Part shown: positions 17,313 to 26,699 of the stretch, in pieces | How positions within the stretch are numbered: position 1 is the first letter of the stretch | Layout: each line of letters starts with the position of its first letter | Assembly (NCBI GenBank): GCA_016711295.1 | Contig: JADJTE010000001.1 | Span: 1 to 64,000 of the forward strand | Direction of reading: 5' to 3' | Length of the DNA stretch: 64,000 nucleotides | From: Sphingobacteriales bacterium | GTDB taxonomy: Bacteria; Bacteroidota; Bacteroidia; Chitinophagales; UBA2359 | The notes under the pieces: model-generated | What the model was told of the DNA's origin: nothing | Seen by the model: only the letters and a program-made list of their open reading frames with translations | Databases searched by the model: none | Position numbers and translations under genes: made by a program

Positions 17313-17996
17313 CTATTTCCATTTTTCGTACAAATCGGGGCGGCGTTGCTGTGTACGCACCAGCGATTGCTGAAAACGCCATTCGGCGATATTTGCCGCA
17401 TGACCCGACAGCAATATATCGGGCACGCGCCAGCCTCTAAACTCGGCGGGGCGCGTATAAACGGGTGGCGCGAGCAAATTGTCTTGGAACGAATCTTCGA
17501 GGGCAGATGTTTCGTCGCTCAATACACCTGGCAGCAGCCGCCCTAAGCTATCTACTAAGACCGCCGCCGCCAGCTCGCCGCCCGATAGCACATAATCGCC
17601 GATGGAAATTTCGCGGGTCACAAAATGCTCGCGCACTCGCTCGTCGATGCCTTTATAGTGCCCGCACAAGATAATCAGGCTGCTGTACATCGACATTCGG
17701 TTGGCTACGGTTTGGTTGAGTTGCTCACCGTCGGGACTCATATAAATAATTTCGTCATAATGGCGTTGTGTTCGTAGGTGTTCTATGCATCGGGCTATTG
17801 GCTCTATGAGCATGACCATACCTGCACCGCCGCCAAATTGATAGTCGTCGGTTTGTTGGTGTTTGTCGGTGGCATAGTCGCGCAGTTGGTGGATATTTAT
17901 ATGGAGCAAACCCTTGTCTTGGGCGCGTTTTAGAATGGAGTAGCGCAGTGGGCTTTCCAACAATTCGGGCTGTACCGTAATGATGTCTATGTGCAT
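17313..17996 (-). CDS. trmD: tRNA (guanine-N1)-methyltransferase
   Basis: TrmD methylates G37 of tRNAs with SAM, preventing +1 frameshifting. The 227-residue product starts MHIDIITVQPELLESPLRYS and has YQFGGGAGMVM, the deep-trefoil-knot motifs CGHYKGIDERV near residue 112 and ISIGDYVLSGGELAA near 130-145, and NLLAPPVYTRPAEFRGW. Unusually for many bacteria, no rimM, rplS or rpsP lies beside it. A promoter-like TACCTTTG lies 64 nt upstream. Confidence 0.95.
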   Translation of the reverse strand: MHIDIITVQPELLESPLRYSILKRAQDKGLLHINIHQLRDYATDKHQQTDDYQFGGGAGMVMLIEPIARCIEHLRTQRHYDEIIYMSPDGEQLNQTVANRMSMYSSLIILCGHYKGIDERVREHFVTREISIGDYVLSGGELAAAVLVDSLGRLLPGVLSDETSALEDSFQDNLLAPPVYTRPAEFRGWRVPDILLSGHAANIAEWRFQQSLVRTQQRRPDLYEKWK

Positions 17997-18059
17997 GGCA
18001 TTGGCATTTCGGCTTGGGGGCTGCGCAGTTCAGATGATTTGCGACCCAAGGCTTGGGCG

Positions 18060-18067
18060 CAAAGGTA
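18060..18067 (-). promoter_or_regulatory. -7 box upstream of trmD
   Basis: The minus-strand read TACCTTTG matches TAnnTTTG and lies 64-71 nt before the trmD start. The -33 box is unclear. Confidence 0.45.
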
Positions 18068-18396
18068 CGGATAAGTTTCAAGTTGAGGTATAAAAAGCAT
18101 TTAGCGCAGCTATTAGTTTAACTCGTCGGGTTCGTTGTTCTGTTAAAAACCCAAAAAAAAACTGCATGTTCCAAGCCAATAGCCTATTTTTGTGGTAGGG
18201 GCTTGGGTAAAGAAAACTTTGGCTATCTCGAAAAATGCTCATTTTGGGGCGATGAATGGTATGCGTTCTTAGAGATTGATTTGTTAAAATTGAAAATCGG
18301 AAATATTTTTTCGATTTTGAACTATATTTTTACCGAAACAACAAACAACTTATTTTTAACAATAAACTCACCCAAACAAATAAGCAAAAAAACCAC
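18068..18396. other. non-coding gap
   Basis: About 330 bp of AT-rich DNA between trmD and the small membrane protein gene. A 75-codon frame at 18203-18430 overlaps the next start, has no recognisable features and was not accepted. No terminator or repeat is seen. Confidence 0.5.
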
Positions 18397-18777
18397 ATGG
18401 AACTCATATTCCGAATTTCGCTTTTTATAGCGGGAATTGTAAACATACTGCCCGCGTTACTCGTATTTTTTCCTACCAAAATTGCAAATTCTTATGGTAT
18501 TGCTATCCCCGACAGCAATTATGAGCTATTGCTTAGGCATCGCGCAGCACTATTTTTTATAGTTGGTGGGCTTTTGGTCTATTCTTCAATAACCCAGAAA
18601 GGTTATGTCATCTCAGCCGCTGTTGGGCTGATAAGTATGTTATCTTTTGTATTATTGTATTATTTAATTGGGAAAAACATTAATGCACAACTCAAAAAAG
18701 TCATGTTAATCGATGTAGGAGCAATAATTGTATTGTTTGTTGGAGCGGTTTTGTATTATCTCGGTTCAGGAAAATAA
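18397..18777 (+). CDS. small four-helix membrane protein
   Basis: A 126-residue hydrophobic protein with about four transmembrane segments: ISLFIAGIVNILPALLVFF, ALFFIVGGLLVYSSI, GYVISAAVGLISMLSFVLLYY and LIDVGAIIVLFVGAVLYYLG. Short polar loops join them. It is similar in general build to small conserved membrane proteins of Bacteroidota, but no function is recognised. It stands alone, and local AT content is higher than in the neighbouring housekeeping genes. Confidence 0.7.
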   Translation: MELIFRISLFIAGIVNILPALLVFFPTKIANSYGIAIPDSNYELLLRHRAALFFIVGGLLVYSSITQKGYVISAAVGLISMLSFVLLYYLIGKNINAQLKKVMLIDVGAIIVLFVGAVLYYLGSGK

Positions 18778-19036
18778 CTGCTACCTACACAATGCTATTG
18801 GGCAGACGGGAAATGCGCCGCAGTTTGTGTAGAATAGTTCTGTTCCCACTGGCCATATCAATCGGCGCAGCATTTTATAGATAAATTGATTATTAAAAAT
18901 AAAATGTAAAAAATTTGCCCCGAATTGCACAAATTTACACGAATATTTTACTATATCTGACTTTTTTTAAAGCGTTCACCTATAAATGTGTGAATACGTT
19001 TTTCTATTCGCACATTTGAGGCAGGTTTGTCCAAGG

Positions 19037-19900
19037 TTATCGCTTCATTTCAAAGACCAACAAAGTAGGTGCTTTTCCTCCTGCTTCGTTAGTAATTATC
19101 ATCGTTCCATCTTTTAAGAAAGTAATGCCCTCCGCCTTTGCATACATTTCTCTGTCCAGCGACTCCATATATATAACCTCACCTTTTCTGTTCATAGCGA
19201 GCAATATTCTGTCGGCGGCAGAAATAATATAAATGTCATTTGTTATTGGATGGACGGAAAGGCTCGCAGGTCTGAAATTAAATGGTTTTATTTTTCCCTT
19301 TGCATTGGTATCAGTTGGCACAATATTAAAACTTCTCGCTTTCTCTTCGAGATACTTGACATCTAAACTGTAAATGGGTTCTTCTTCTAACTTGTTCGTT
19401 GTTAGGTCATACGCATAAATAAATCGTTCTGTTTTTTGGTCGGGGTTAAGGGGTTTGCTTTTGGCGGCAATTAAGATACGGTTATTTTGGGGGTCAAAAC
19501 AAAGCCCTTCGTTGTTGGCAGTTGCCAATGTCAATGAGTGGTAGCTCAACGAATCGTTGCTCGAAGGGAAATTGCGCCACTCAGTGAGCCGCCCATCGCT
19601 GCGCAAAATATACAGCGAATTTTTAGCATACGTCAATCCTTCAAAATCGCCAATGCTATCAAAACGATGCTGCGATACTATTTCGCCGCTTCTGAAATCA
19701 TAAATAAATACAATGCCTAATTCGTCCTGAACGCAAGCAACTTTTGACAAATCAACATCGGTTAGCCCCGAAACCTCGTTGAGTATTTCGGGCAGTTGCT
19801 GCCGTATTGTTGGCTCGTTGAGCGAATAATTGAATTTTGATTGAGCGCAAGTAGCACTGACAAAAAGACAAAAAATAGATACGAAAAATACTTTTCCCAT
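19037..19900 (-). CDS. exported SdiA-regulated-like beta-propeller protein
   Basis: A 287-residue protein with a signal peptide (MGKVFFVSIFCLFVSATCAQ). A repeat-strand fold typical of the SdiA-regulated/YjiK family follows: LNEVSGLTDVDLSKVACVQD near the start, DFEGLTYAKNSLYILRSDGR, the LTLATANNEGLCFDP turn, LSVHPITNDIYIISAADR, and the closing AEGITFLKDGTMIITNEAGG. The last motif is the family hallmark. The role is unknown; the family is predicted to be a calcium-stabilised envelope propeller. It is monocistronic and divergent from the OmpA-domain gene. Confidence 0.8.
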   Translation of the reverse strand: MGKVFFVSIFCLFVSATCAQSKFNYSLNEPTIRQQLPEILNEVSGLTDVDLSKVACVQDELGIVFIYDFRSGEIVSQHRFDSIGDFEGLTYAKNSLYILRSDGRLTEWRNFPSSNDSLSYHSLTLATANNEGLCFDPQNNRILIAAKSKPLNPDQKTERFIYAYDLTTNKLEEEPIYSLDVKYLEEKARSFNIVPTDTNAKGKIKPFNFRPASLSVHPITNDIYIISAADRILLAMNRKGEVIYMESLDREMYAKAEGITFLKDGTMIITNEAGGKAPTLLVFEMKR

Positions 19901-20191
19901 ATTTTCTTAATTTTTACGAATGATTAATGCGGATTGCGACACAAAAACCCATTTTATCCAACAATTGGCATTAGGCAAAATAGGCAATTCCCACAAAACA
20001 AATTAGTGTTCAAGTAAAACAAAATTTCATTGCCTTTGTTCGGGCTATGTCAGCATATCTACCTGTCGGATTTTGTGGGCAAAAATAACCCAAATTAGAC
20101 AGACAAAAAATAAAATTATGAAAAAGTGACACCTACACAAAAATTTAAAGTCAAAAACCAGTAACTTACCGCTCCAAACCCCATTTGACGT

Positions 20192-21130
20192 ATGCGGATA
20201 CTAATCCCCCTTACCCTACTTGCCCTTTTGTTGTGGCTGTTTATCGGCTCGTGGTGGTATGCCCGCCAATGTTGCTCTGTTAGCAGTACCACAACAGCAG
20301 CTGCTCCCACCCTACTGCCAAGCACAAGCCCGACAACTGCCTCCCAATTGCGCATTGCCGACGCTTCGCGATTCAGCACTGCCGCCAACGACAATTTGTT
20401 GTTTGCCAACAACAGTTTTGACTTCAACAAACCCCTATCGCCCGACCTAACTCGTGCCTACGGCGAATTGGCTGCCTACCTCAAAGCCAATCCCCAACGC
20501 CGCATCGCGCTGACGGGTTTGTATGGCAGCAAGGAGCGCAATAGCAGTTTGTTGCCCAATATGGGCTTGGCACGCGCCGCCAATCTGAAACAATATTTAG
20601 AAAGCATCGGTATCAATCCCGCGCAAATAGTTACGCAAGGGCAATTGCAACCCAAGTTCGCGCTCAATAACGAACAAATCGTAGGCGGTATGCTCTACGG
20701 ATTTGATGATATGCCCGCTGCTACGCCCGCGCCCGACACAGCCCAACAAGCCGCCGACAATGCCCGATTAGACCAAATAGCCCGCGATTTGCAAGCCGAC
20801 CCCATCGTGCTGCATTTCGAAACCGCCAAGTCGACCATCGAAGTCAATGACCAAATGCGCCAAAAATTTGCCCGCCTCATCGAATATCTAACCCAACGAC
20901 CCCAACAAAAAGCTATCGTCGAGGGGCATACCGACAACGTAGGTCCCGAAAAAATCAATCTGCAATACGGCAGCGAACGCGCCGAATTTGCCAAAAGCTA
21001 TATGGTCAAAAATGGACTGAACCCCGACCGCATCACTACGTCCAGCCAAGGCGAAGCCAATCCCGTTGCACCCAATAATACAACCGACGGACGCGCCAAA
21101 AACCGCCGTGCCGAAGTGAGCATACAATAA
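20192..21130 (+). CDS. membrane-anchored protein with two OmpA-like domains
   Basis: A 312-residue protein with an N-terminal anchor (LIPLTLLALLLWLFIGSWWY) and a Ser/Thr/Pro linker. Two OmpA-type peptidoglycan-binding domains follow. The first, degenerate, has LLFANNSFDFNKPL, then SPDLTRAYGELAAYL and MGLARAANLKQYLESIGI. The second, complete, near residues 205-312, has IVLHFETAKSTIEVN, VEGHTDNVG, RAEFAKSYMVKNGL and GRAKNRRAEVSI. It probably tethers the envelope to the cell wall. MITE A2 lies 6 nt downstream, separating it from the coiled-coil protein gene. Confidence 0.85.
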   Translation: MRILIPLTLLALLLWLFIGSWWYARQCCSVSSTTTAAAPTLLPSTSPTTASQLRIADASRFSTAANDNLLFANNSFDFNKPLSPDLTRAYGELAAYLKANPQRRIALTGLYGSKERNSSLLPNMGLARAANLKQYLESIGINPAQIVTQGQLQPKFALNNEQIVGGMLYGFDDMPAATPAPDTAQQAADNARLDQIARDLQADPIVLHFETAKSTIEVNDQMRQKFARLIEYLTQRPQQKAIVEGHTDNVGPEKINLQYGSERAEFAKSYMVKNGLNPDRITTSSQGEANPVAPNNTTDGRAKNRRAEVSIQ

Positions 21131-21136
21131 AGCAAC

Positions 21137-21268
21137 GTAACTATTTAGGGTATGGGGTTTTGGGTATGGGGTAATGGGTAATACCCATCTAATAATGCCC
21201 GAAATCATAGCATATTCGATTAGAAATAGCTATTCTTGTGGGCTGTCCCTACGAGGCTAAATAGTTAC
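21137..21268. mobile_element. MITE A2, IS66-type ends, with 8-bp target duplication
   Basis: A 132-bp element bounded by GTAACTATTTAG and CTAAATAGTTAC. It is flanked by AAAGCAAC at 21129-21136 and 21269-21276, a perfect 8-bp direct repeat. The interior (GGGTATGGGGTTTTGGGTAT and CTAATAATGCC-type segments) matches A3 directly and A1 in reverse. It contains no coding capacity. Confidence 0.85.
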
Positions 21269-21431
21269 AAAGCAACTACCTAAATAGTCGCCTCGCAACA
21301 ATGTTTGCCAGCATAAAGTGATGAAGTTGGCATATCGCAAACCAAAAATACAAAATCGCACCGAACCATACTTGCCTCTGCCCGCAGCTCTTTCAATTTC
21401 TAAACCTCTTTAAAACACCTCTACCAACCTT

Positions 21432-23123
21432 ATGACCCCTTGCGCACTTAATATGTTTTTGCTGATGCTGGGCGCAGCCTTGTTGGGCTACCTACTGTCG
21501 TGGCTGCTGAACCGCCTGCGCACCCAACGCATAGAACAAAACCTAAGCACTCAAAAAACCGCCTACGGAAAGCTAAAAGGCGATTATGACTTATATGTCA
21601 ATAATTTAACGACCCTACAAGGAAAATACAACGAACTCGAAAGCGGCTACGTACAAATCAATACGCAATTGAACGAGCAACATGCCCGCAATACTGCCCT
21701 CGAAACCGAATTGGCAAACTGCCGCGCCGCTCTGCAAACCGCCCAAATCAAATATAGCAACGACCTCAATACCCTACAAGTAGCCAAAGATGGATTGCAA
21801 ATACAATACGATGCCCTAATGTCGGGCAGCCATAACCGGCAAGACGAAATTGATTTGCTCCACGCCCAATTGCGAGCAGCCTCCAACGCACAAAACGCAC
21901 TACAAAACCGCTATAATGCGCTAATGGCAAGCCTGTACGATACAAATAACGAACTGAACGCCTCCCAAAGCCAGCTAAACCTGAGTAGCGATGAACAAAA
22001 CGAACTGCAAAACCGCTACGACAACCTGCTCGCTAATCACTACGACAGCCAAAACGAGCTGAACGCCGCCAAAAGCCAGATAACCACATCAGCAAGCAGC
22101 GACCTAACTACCACAGATGAATCGTATAGCGCACTACAAAACCATTATGACGCATTGATAGCAGACCGATACGATTACAGCAACGAACTGAACGCCCTAC
22201 AAAACCGCTTAGACGACTCCACCGACCAAAACAATGCTCTGCAAAGCCGCTACGACGCGCTAATCGCCAATCAATACGATTCGAGCAGCGAACTAAACGC
22301 GCTGCAAGCCCAACTACAAAGCAAGCAAACCGACCTAAGCACACTACAAGCCCAGTATGATTCGCTATTAGCTGCCCAATATCACGACCAAAACGAGCTG
22401 AACTCCTTAAAAGTGCAACTCAGCAACTGCCAAGAAGCACAACAAAAAATTGCCGCTACTGCCGACGATTTAGCCCTACAAACCCTATTGCTCAACTTGT
22501 CGCCCGAAGACAGAGCAGCAGCAGAACGCATTGCACAGCGCAAAGACCGCCTCAATTTTGAGCGCATCGGCTTTGCCGCCTATTCCGAACGCGACGACCT
22601 AACTTTGCTCAAAGGCATTGGCTATGTCATAGCCCAAAAATTGCATTTATTGGGTATTCATACGTTCCGTCAAATTGCCAATTTTGTGCCCGAAGACGAA
22701 GAATCTGTCAATGAAGCCATCGAGTTTTTCCCTGGTCGAATCAAACGCGAGCGTTGGCAAGCACAAGCCCAAGATATGCTCGCCTTGCAACAATCGGGCA
22801 TAGACCTACACAGTACGTCCGAAAACGACCTGACCTTTGCCCGTATCCGCAGCAAAATAAGCGGCTTATCCTTGTCACACCTCGGCACGGCAAACCGCGA
22901 CCAAGCCGACGACCTGAAAGCCTTGCGCGGTATCGGCGAATGGATAGAACAAAAGCTAAACCTCATAGGCATTTATACCTACCGCCAAATAGCTAATCTC
23001 ACTAATGAAGATAGCCACGCCATCGCCGAAGCCATAGAATTGTTTCCCGAACAAATCGAAAAAGAGCAATGGGTAGCACAAGCACAAACCCTGTTAGACG
23101 ACGATGCCGCCAAAGACGCATAA
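21432..23123 (+). CDS. membrane-anchored coiled-coil protein with two C-terminal helix-hairpin-helix domains
   Basis: A 563-residue protein. One N-terminal transmembrane segment (MFLLMLGAALLGYLLSWLL) is followed by ~330 residues of repeated coiled coil built from units such as LQNRYDNLLANHYDSQNELN (about six related units). Two related C-terminal modules follow near residues 395 and 500: LLKGIGYVIAQKLHLLGIHT and LRGIGEWIEQKLNLIGIYTY, each followed by FRQIANF/YRQIANL. These resemble the helix-hairpin-helix domain also fused to ribosomal protein L21 and other proteins in Bacteroidota. The role is unknown; a membrane-tethered nucleic-acid or protein-binding scaffold is inferred. A strong terminator follows. 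Confidence 0.8.
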   Translation: MTPCALNMFLLMLGAALLGYLLSWLLNRLRTQRIEQNLSTQKTAYGKLKGDYDLYVNNLTTLQGKYNELESGYVQINTQLNEQHARNTALETELANCRAALQTAQIKYSNDLNTLQVAKDGLQIQYDALMSGSHNRQDEIDLLHAQLRAASNAQNALQNRYNALMASLYDTNNELNASQSQLNLSSDEQNELQNRYDNLLANHYDSQNELNAAKSQITTSASSDLTTTDESYSALQNHYDALIADRYDYSNELNALQNRLDDSTDQNNALQSRYDALIANQYDSSSELNALQAQLQSKQTDLSTLQAQYDSLLAAQYHDQNELNSLKVQLSNCQEAQQKIAATADDLALQTLLLNLSPEDRAAAERIAQRKDRLNFERIGFAAYSERDDLTLLKGIGYVIAQKLHLLGIHTFRQIANFVPEDEESVNEAIEFFPGRIKRERWQAQAQDMLALQQSGIDLHSTSENDLTFARIRSKISGLSLSHLGTANRDQADDLKALRGIGEWIEQKLNLIGIYTYRQIANLTNEDSHAIAEAIELFPEQIEKEQWVAQAQTLLDDDAAKDA

Positions 23124-23141
23124 ATCTCCACTCTAAACAGC

Positions 23142-23183
23142 ATCGCCGACCGCAAACGAAGTTTGCGGTCGGCGATTTTTTTT
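23142..23183 (+). terminator. rho-independent terminator
   Basis: ATCGCCGACCGCAAAC and GTTTGCGGTCGGCGAT form a 16-bp perfect stem with a GAA loop, followed by a T8 run. It ends the coiled-coil protein transcript. Confidence 0.93.
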
Positions 23184-23245
23184 GAATAACTGTTGGTAGA
23201 TTGTCTAATTGTATGAAGCGAAAGCGTGAGGAGTGTTATGGGCAA

Positions 23246-24115
23246 TTAGCCCAAATAGGTTTTGAGTGTGCCGAGGCGCGAGGTTTTGCGCAAGCGGCGG
23301 ATAGCCTTTTCTTTGATTTGGCGCACGCGCTCGCGGGTGAGGTCGAATTTGTCGGCAATGTCTTCGAGCGAGATAGCGGTTACGCCATTCAATCCGTAGT
23401 AATGTATCAAGATATTGACTTCGCGCTCGTTGAGCGAGGCAAATACTTTGCCGATTTCGAGGCGTAGCGATTCGGATAACAAATCGTTGTCGGGAGTGCT
23501 CATATCCGCATCTTGGATGTTGTCCAGAAACGAATCGCTCGTTTCGTCGCTTTCGTCGATGGGTGCGTCGATAGATACGTGTCGTCCGCCCACTTTTAAG
23601 AGTTCTTGTACGTCTCGGAGGGGCAGTTCGCTGACAAGAGCTAATTCTTCATCGGTAGGGCTGCGTTCGTTGTCTTGCTGAAATTTGGCTAATTCTTTCA
23701 ACATACGTTGATAAGCGTCAATTTTGTTGAGCGGTAAGCGAATCATGCGCGAATTTTGCATCAATGCCTGCATAATAGATTGGCGAATCCACCATACGGC
23801 ATACGAGATGAACTTAAAACCTTTGGTTTCGTCAAAACGTTGTGCGGCTTTTATCAAGCCCACATTGCCCTCATTGATGAGGTCGTTGAGTGCCAAACCT
23901 TGGTTTTGGTACTGTTTGGCTACCGATACCACAAAACGCAAATTGGCTTTGGTCAATTTTTCCAATGCTTCTTTGTCGCCTTGCCTGATGCGGCGTGCCA
24001 ACAATACTTCTTGTTCGGGCGTTAATAATTCCAATTTGCTGATCTCTTGGAGGTATTTCTCTACCGACAAACTCTCGCGGTTGGTTACGCTGTTCGTAAT
24101 TTTTAATTGTCTCAT
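23246..24115 (-). CDS. rpoD: primary RNA polymerase sigma factor (RpoD/SigA, Bacteroidota type)
   Basis: The 289-residue product is the short Bacteroidota form of the primary sigma factor, lacking the large 1.1 region. Region 1.2 is ESLSVEKYLQEISKLELLTP. Region 2 has NLRFVVSVAKQYQNQGLALN, DLINEGNVGLIKAAQRFDET and GFKFISYAVWWIRQSIMQAL. Region 3 is RSPTDEELALVSELP. Region 4 ends EDIADKFDLTRERVRQIKEK. It directs housekeeping transcription from TTTG/TAnnTTTG promoters such as those annotated here. Intact, monocistronic, divergent from rseP. Confidence 0.97.
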   Translation of the reverse strand: MRQLKITNSVTNRESLSVEKYLQEISKLELLTPEQEVLLARRIRQGDKEALEKLTKANLRFVVSVAKQYQNQGLALNDLINEGNVGLIKAAQRFDETKGFKFISYAVWWIRQSIMQALMQNSRMIRLPLNKIDAYQRMLKELAKFQQDNERSPTDEELALVSELPLRDVQELLKVGGRHVSIDAPIDESDETSDSFLDNIQDADMSTPDNDLLSESLRLEIGKVFASLNEREVNILIHYYGLNGVTAISLEDIADKFDLTRERVRQIKEKAIRRLRKTSRLGTLKTYLG

Positions 24116-24568
24116 GTTGCCGGGGTTTAAAGATGAGTAAATAGTTTTTTCGGTATTGCTATAACGGAGCGGTTACTTGTATGCCACAAAATAAATGCCA
24201 CATTTTTGGTAACTACGCTTGGCTTATTCAAGCATTTTTTAGATAGTCTAAGGTTTTTAAGTTGCGTCCTACCTGCCCCGTCCTTAGCCACTATTCTACA
24301 TAACGCAATTTAGACGCTAATAGTTCCCAATCGCTACACTTTTTTGAGCAATTTTGCAAATTTTAATCACTTTTTTTTAGCCATAACGTAAAACAACTTG
24401 TTTGCGTTGCCTTATAATGGTTTGAAAATAGCATTATCGCCTTTGTTTATACTCGCAGGCGGTTAAAAATACCTAAAATACGCCCAAACAAGGTAGCTTT
24501 TCTGTAACTTTGCGTCCTAATCGCAATATTTATTTTTAATAACAAATTTACATCATTTTATATTCATC
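24116..24568. other. divergent rpoD-rseP intergenic region
   Basis: About 450 bp, AT-rich. TAACTTTG at 24505-24512 fits the -7 consensus and should serve rseP (start 24569). No convincing -7 box was found for rpoD. No repeat or ORF is seen. Confidence 0.5.
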
Positions 24569-25887
24569 ATGTTTATAAAAATTTTGCAGCTTTTAACGGC
24601 ACTTTCTTTCTTGGTCTGTATTCACGAACTCGGACACTTCTTGGCAGCAAAAGCCTTTGGGATGCGCGTCAATAGATTTTATATATTTTTTGATGCTTGG
24701 GGCAAAAAAATATGGAGCAAAACCATCGGCGACACCGAATATGGCATAGGTTGGCTGCCTTTGGGCGGCTACGTACAGATTGCGGGCATGATTGACGAAA
24801 CCCAAAATGCCTCGTCAATGAGCAGTACGCCCGAACCTTGGGAGTTTCGCGCCAAACCCGCGTGGCAACGCTTTATTGTCATGATTGGCGGTATTGTGAT
24901 GAATATCTTAGCAGGCTATATCATTTTTACGATGTATCTGCCTATTTTTGCCAAAGAATACCTGCCCATGAGCGAGGTAAACCGACAAGGCGGTATCTAT
25001 GCCTATCCCTTGGCAGAAGAAATGGGACTAAAAACAGGCGATAAAATTCTGGACATTAACGGCAAACCCGCCGAACGCTTCGACGACCTCGGCTCGTTCC
25101 GACTCTTGCTGGGCGGTACTTTGGGCATCGAACGCGACGGGCAAAAAATGACCATACAAGTACCTTCGGGGTTTGTCACCAAAATGAAAGGCGAGTTTAT
25201 CGTACCCCTCAGACAAGACATCTATGTAGAAGATATGCCCGCTGAATCATCTGCTGCCAAAGCAGGTATCCAAAAAGATGACCGTATTGTAGCTATCAAC
25301 GGGCAGCCCATAGAGAATTTCCCCTCCCTACAAAATCTACTCAAACAACAAGCAGGGCAAACCGTAACAGTGCAAGTAGAGCGCGAAGGCGCGAGCAATA
25401 CCCTATCAGCAGCTATTGACACGGCGGGGAAACTGGGATTTATGCCGCGTTTAGATGTCAAAAAATACTACCAACACCAACCCTATACTTGGGGTAAGTC
25501 GCGGGCTATGGCGTTACGAAAAGCATTGATGCTATTGTCGGGCAATTTGCTGCGCTGGGTATGGTTTTTACGGGCAAATTAGACCCACGACAAAGCATTT
25601 CAAGCCCCATAGGTATAGCTCGCGTATTCCCCTCCGAATGGGATTGGGCGCGTTTCTGGGCTTTGACCGGCTTAATATCGCTCGCCCTTGCCGTAATGAA
25701 CATATTGCCCATACCCGCACTCGACGGCGGGCACATGGTATTTCTGGGCTTCGAAATCCTAACCGGTCGCCGCCCCAGCGACCAATTCTTAGAACGCGCC
25801 CAAATGGTCGGCATGATTATCTTACTGTCGCTGATGGTATTCGCTTTTGGCAACGATATTTATAAAGCTATTACTGGCACTTGGTAG
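24569..25887 (+). CDS. rseP: RseP/site-2 protease family zinc metalloprotease, one frameshift
   Basis: This intramembrane protease cleaves anti-sigma factors and signal-peptide remnants in the inner membrane. The N-terminal part has the zinc site FLVCIHELGHFLAAKAFG near residues 16-33. Two PDZ domains follow (EMGLKTGDKILDINGKPAER and KAGIQKDDRIVAINGQPIEN). The C-terminal part has the second active-site motif NILPIPALDGGH. The frame breaks near 25517: adding one base in GCGTTACG restores TKSIDAIVGQFAALGMVFTG and joins 24569-25582 to the downstream frame ending at 25887, for about 440 residues in all. A single indel in an otherwise perfect gene suggests a sequence error. It converges on mscL with a shared hairpin. 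Confidence 0.9.
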
Positions 25888-25913
25888 CCCACAAAGCCCG
25901 TTTTGCTATAAAG

Positions 25914-25957
25914 AAATCGCCCCGACCGCTATAAAGGCAGTCAGGGCGATTTTTTTT
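25914..25957 (+). terminator. terminator between rseP and mscL
   Basis: AAATCGCCCCGAC pairs imperfectly with GTCAGGGCGATTT and runs into T8. On the minus strand the stem is followed by TTTCTTTAT, so it may act for mscL too. Confidence 0.85.
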
Positions 25958-25972
25958 CATGGCAGTACCAAT

Positions 25973-26392
25973 TTAGCGTTGTTTGAGCAAATCTCTAATT
26001 TCACCCAACAAAACTTCTTCGTTAGAAGGCGCAGGTGGCGCAGCAGGTGCTTCGGCTTCTTTTTTCTTAGCTGCGTTCATAGCTTTAACAATTATAAATA
26101 CGAACAAGGCTACAAAGAAAAAGTCAATTATAACCTGCAGAATAGCCCCCAATTTGATGGCGACAGCAGCAGCAGTCTCCTTGCCGTCAGGACCAAGCAC
26201 TGCCTCTTTAAGCACCCACTGAAAAGAATTGGCAAGGCTGCTACCCGTCACCATTCCAATAATCGGCGATAATAGGTTATCAACCACAGCACTGATCACT
26301 TTGCCAAATGCCGCGCCTATGACCACACCAATCGCCATGTCTAAGACATTGCCTTTGAGAGCAAACTCTTTAAATTCGGATACGAAACCCAT
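25973..26392 (-). CDS. mscL: large-conductance mechanosensitive channel
   Basis: MscL is a pentameric inner-membrane channel that opens under osmotic downshock. The 139-residue product has the N-terminal amphipathic helix and TM1, FKEFALKGNVLDMAIGVVIG with AAFGKVISAVVDNLLSPIIG. A loop of typical length follows, then TM2 (IIDFFFVALFVFIIVKAMN) and a charged C-terminal bundle ending EVLLGEIRDLLKQR. The alanine/proline linker before the bundle is common in this family. Intact and standing alone. Confidence 0.96.
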   Translation of the reverse strand: MGFVSEFKEFALKGNVLDMAIGVVIGAAFGKVISAVVDNLLSPIIGMVTGSSLANSFQWVLKEAVLGPDGKETAAAVAIKLGAILQVIIDFFFVALFVFIIVKAMNAAKKKEAEAPAAPPAPSNEEVLLGEIRDLLKQR

Positions 26393-26636
26393 AGCGTAAA
26401 AATTATAAGTGATTAAAAAATAATATGAAATAACTCGAAAAAATCGATAGTCGAAAGCTAAGTAACTACAATTATACGCCTCAAAAAGAGAAAAGTCACT
26501 TTTTAGAGTACTTTTTATTAAAGAAAACTTTTGCCTCCTTGTTTATCTAATCATCAGGGATTCGCTGCTTTTATGATAGCTACAACCACTTATTTACATC
26601 TTTCTTACCTCATAGACCTCCTGTCTATCAATAAAA

Positions 26637-26667
26637 TAGCCCCAATAACATGCAGTTATCGGGGCTA
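26637..26667 (-). terminator. terminator of the SprB-repeat locus
   Basis: TAGCCCC(A)ATAAC and GTTAT(C)GGGGCTA form a 12-bp stem around ATGCA. On the minus strand it is followed by TTTTATT. It lies 33 nt past the adhesin stop codon. Confidence 0.7.
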
Positions 26668-26699
26668 AACACTATGCTTAAAGCTAAATCAATGTAGTA

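Noticed and set aside
18203..18430. 75-codon plus-strand frame upstream of the small membrane protein
   Set aside because: No recognisable domain, composition of AT-rich spacer, and it overlaps a better supported start at 18397.
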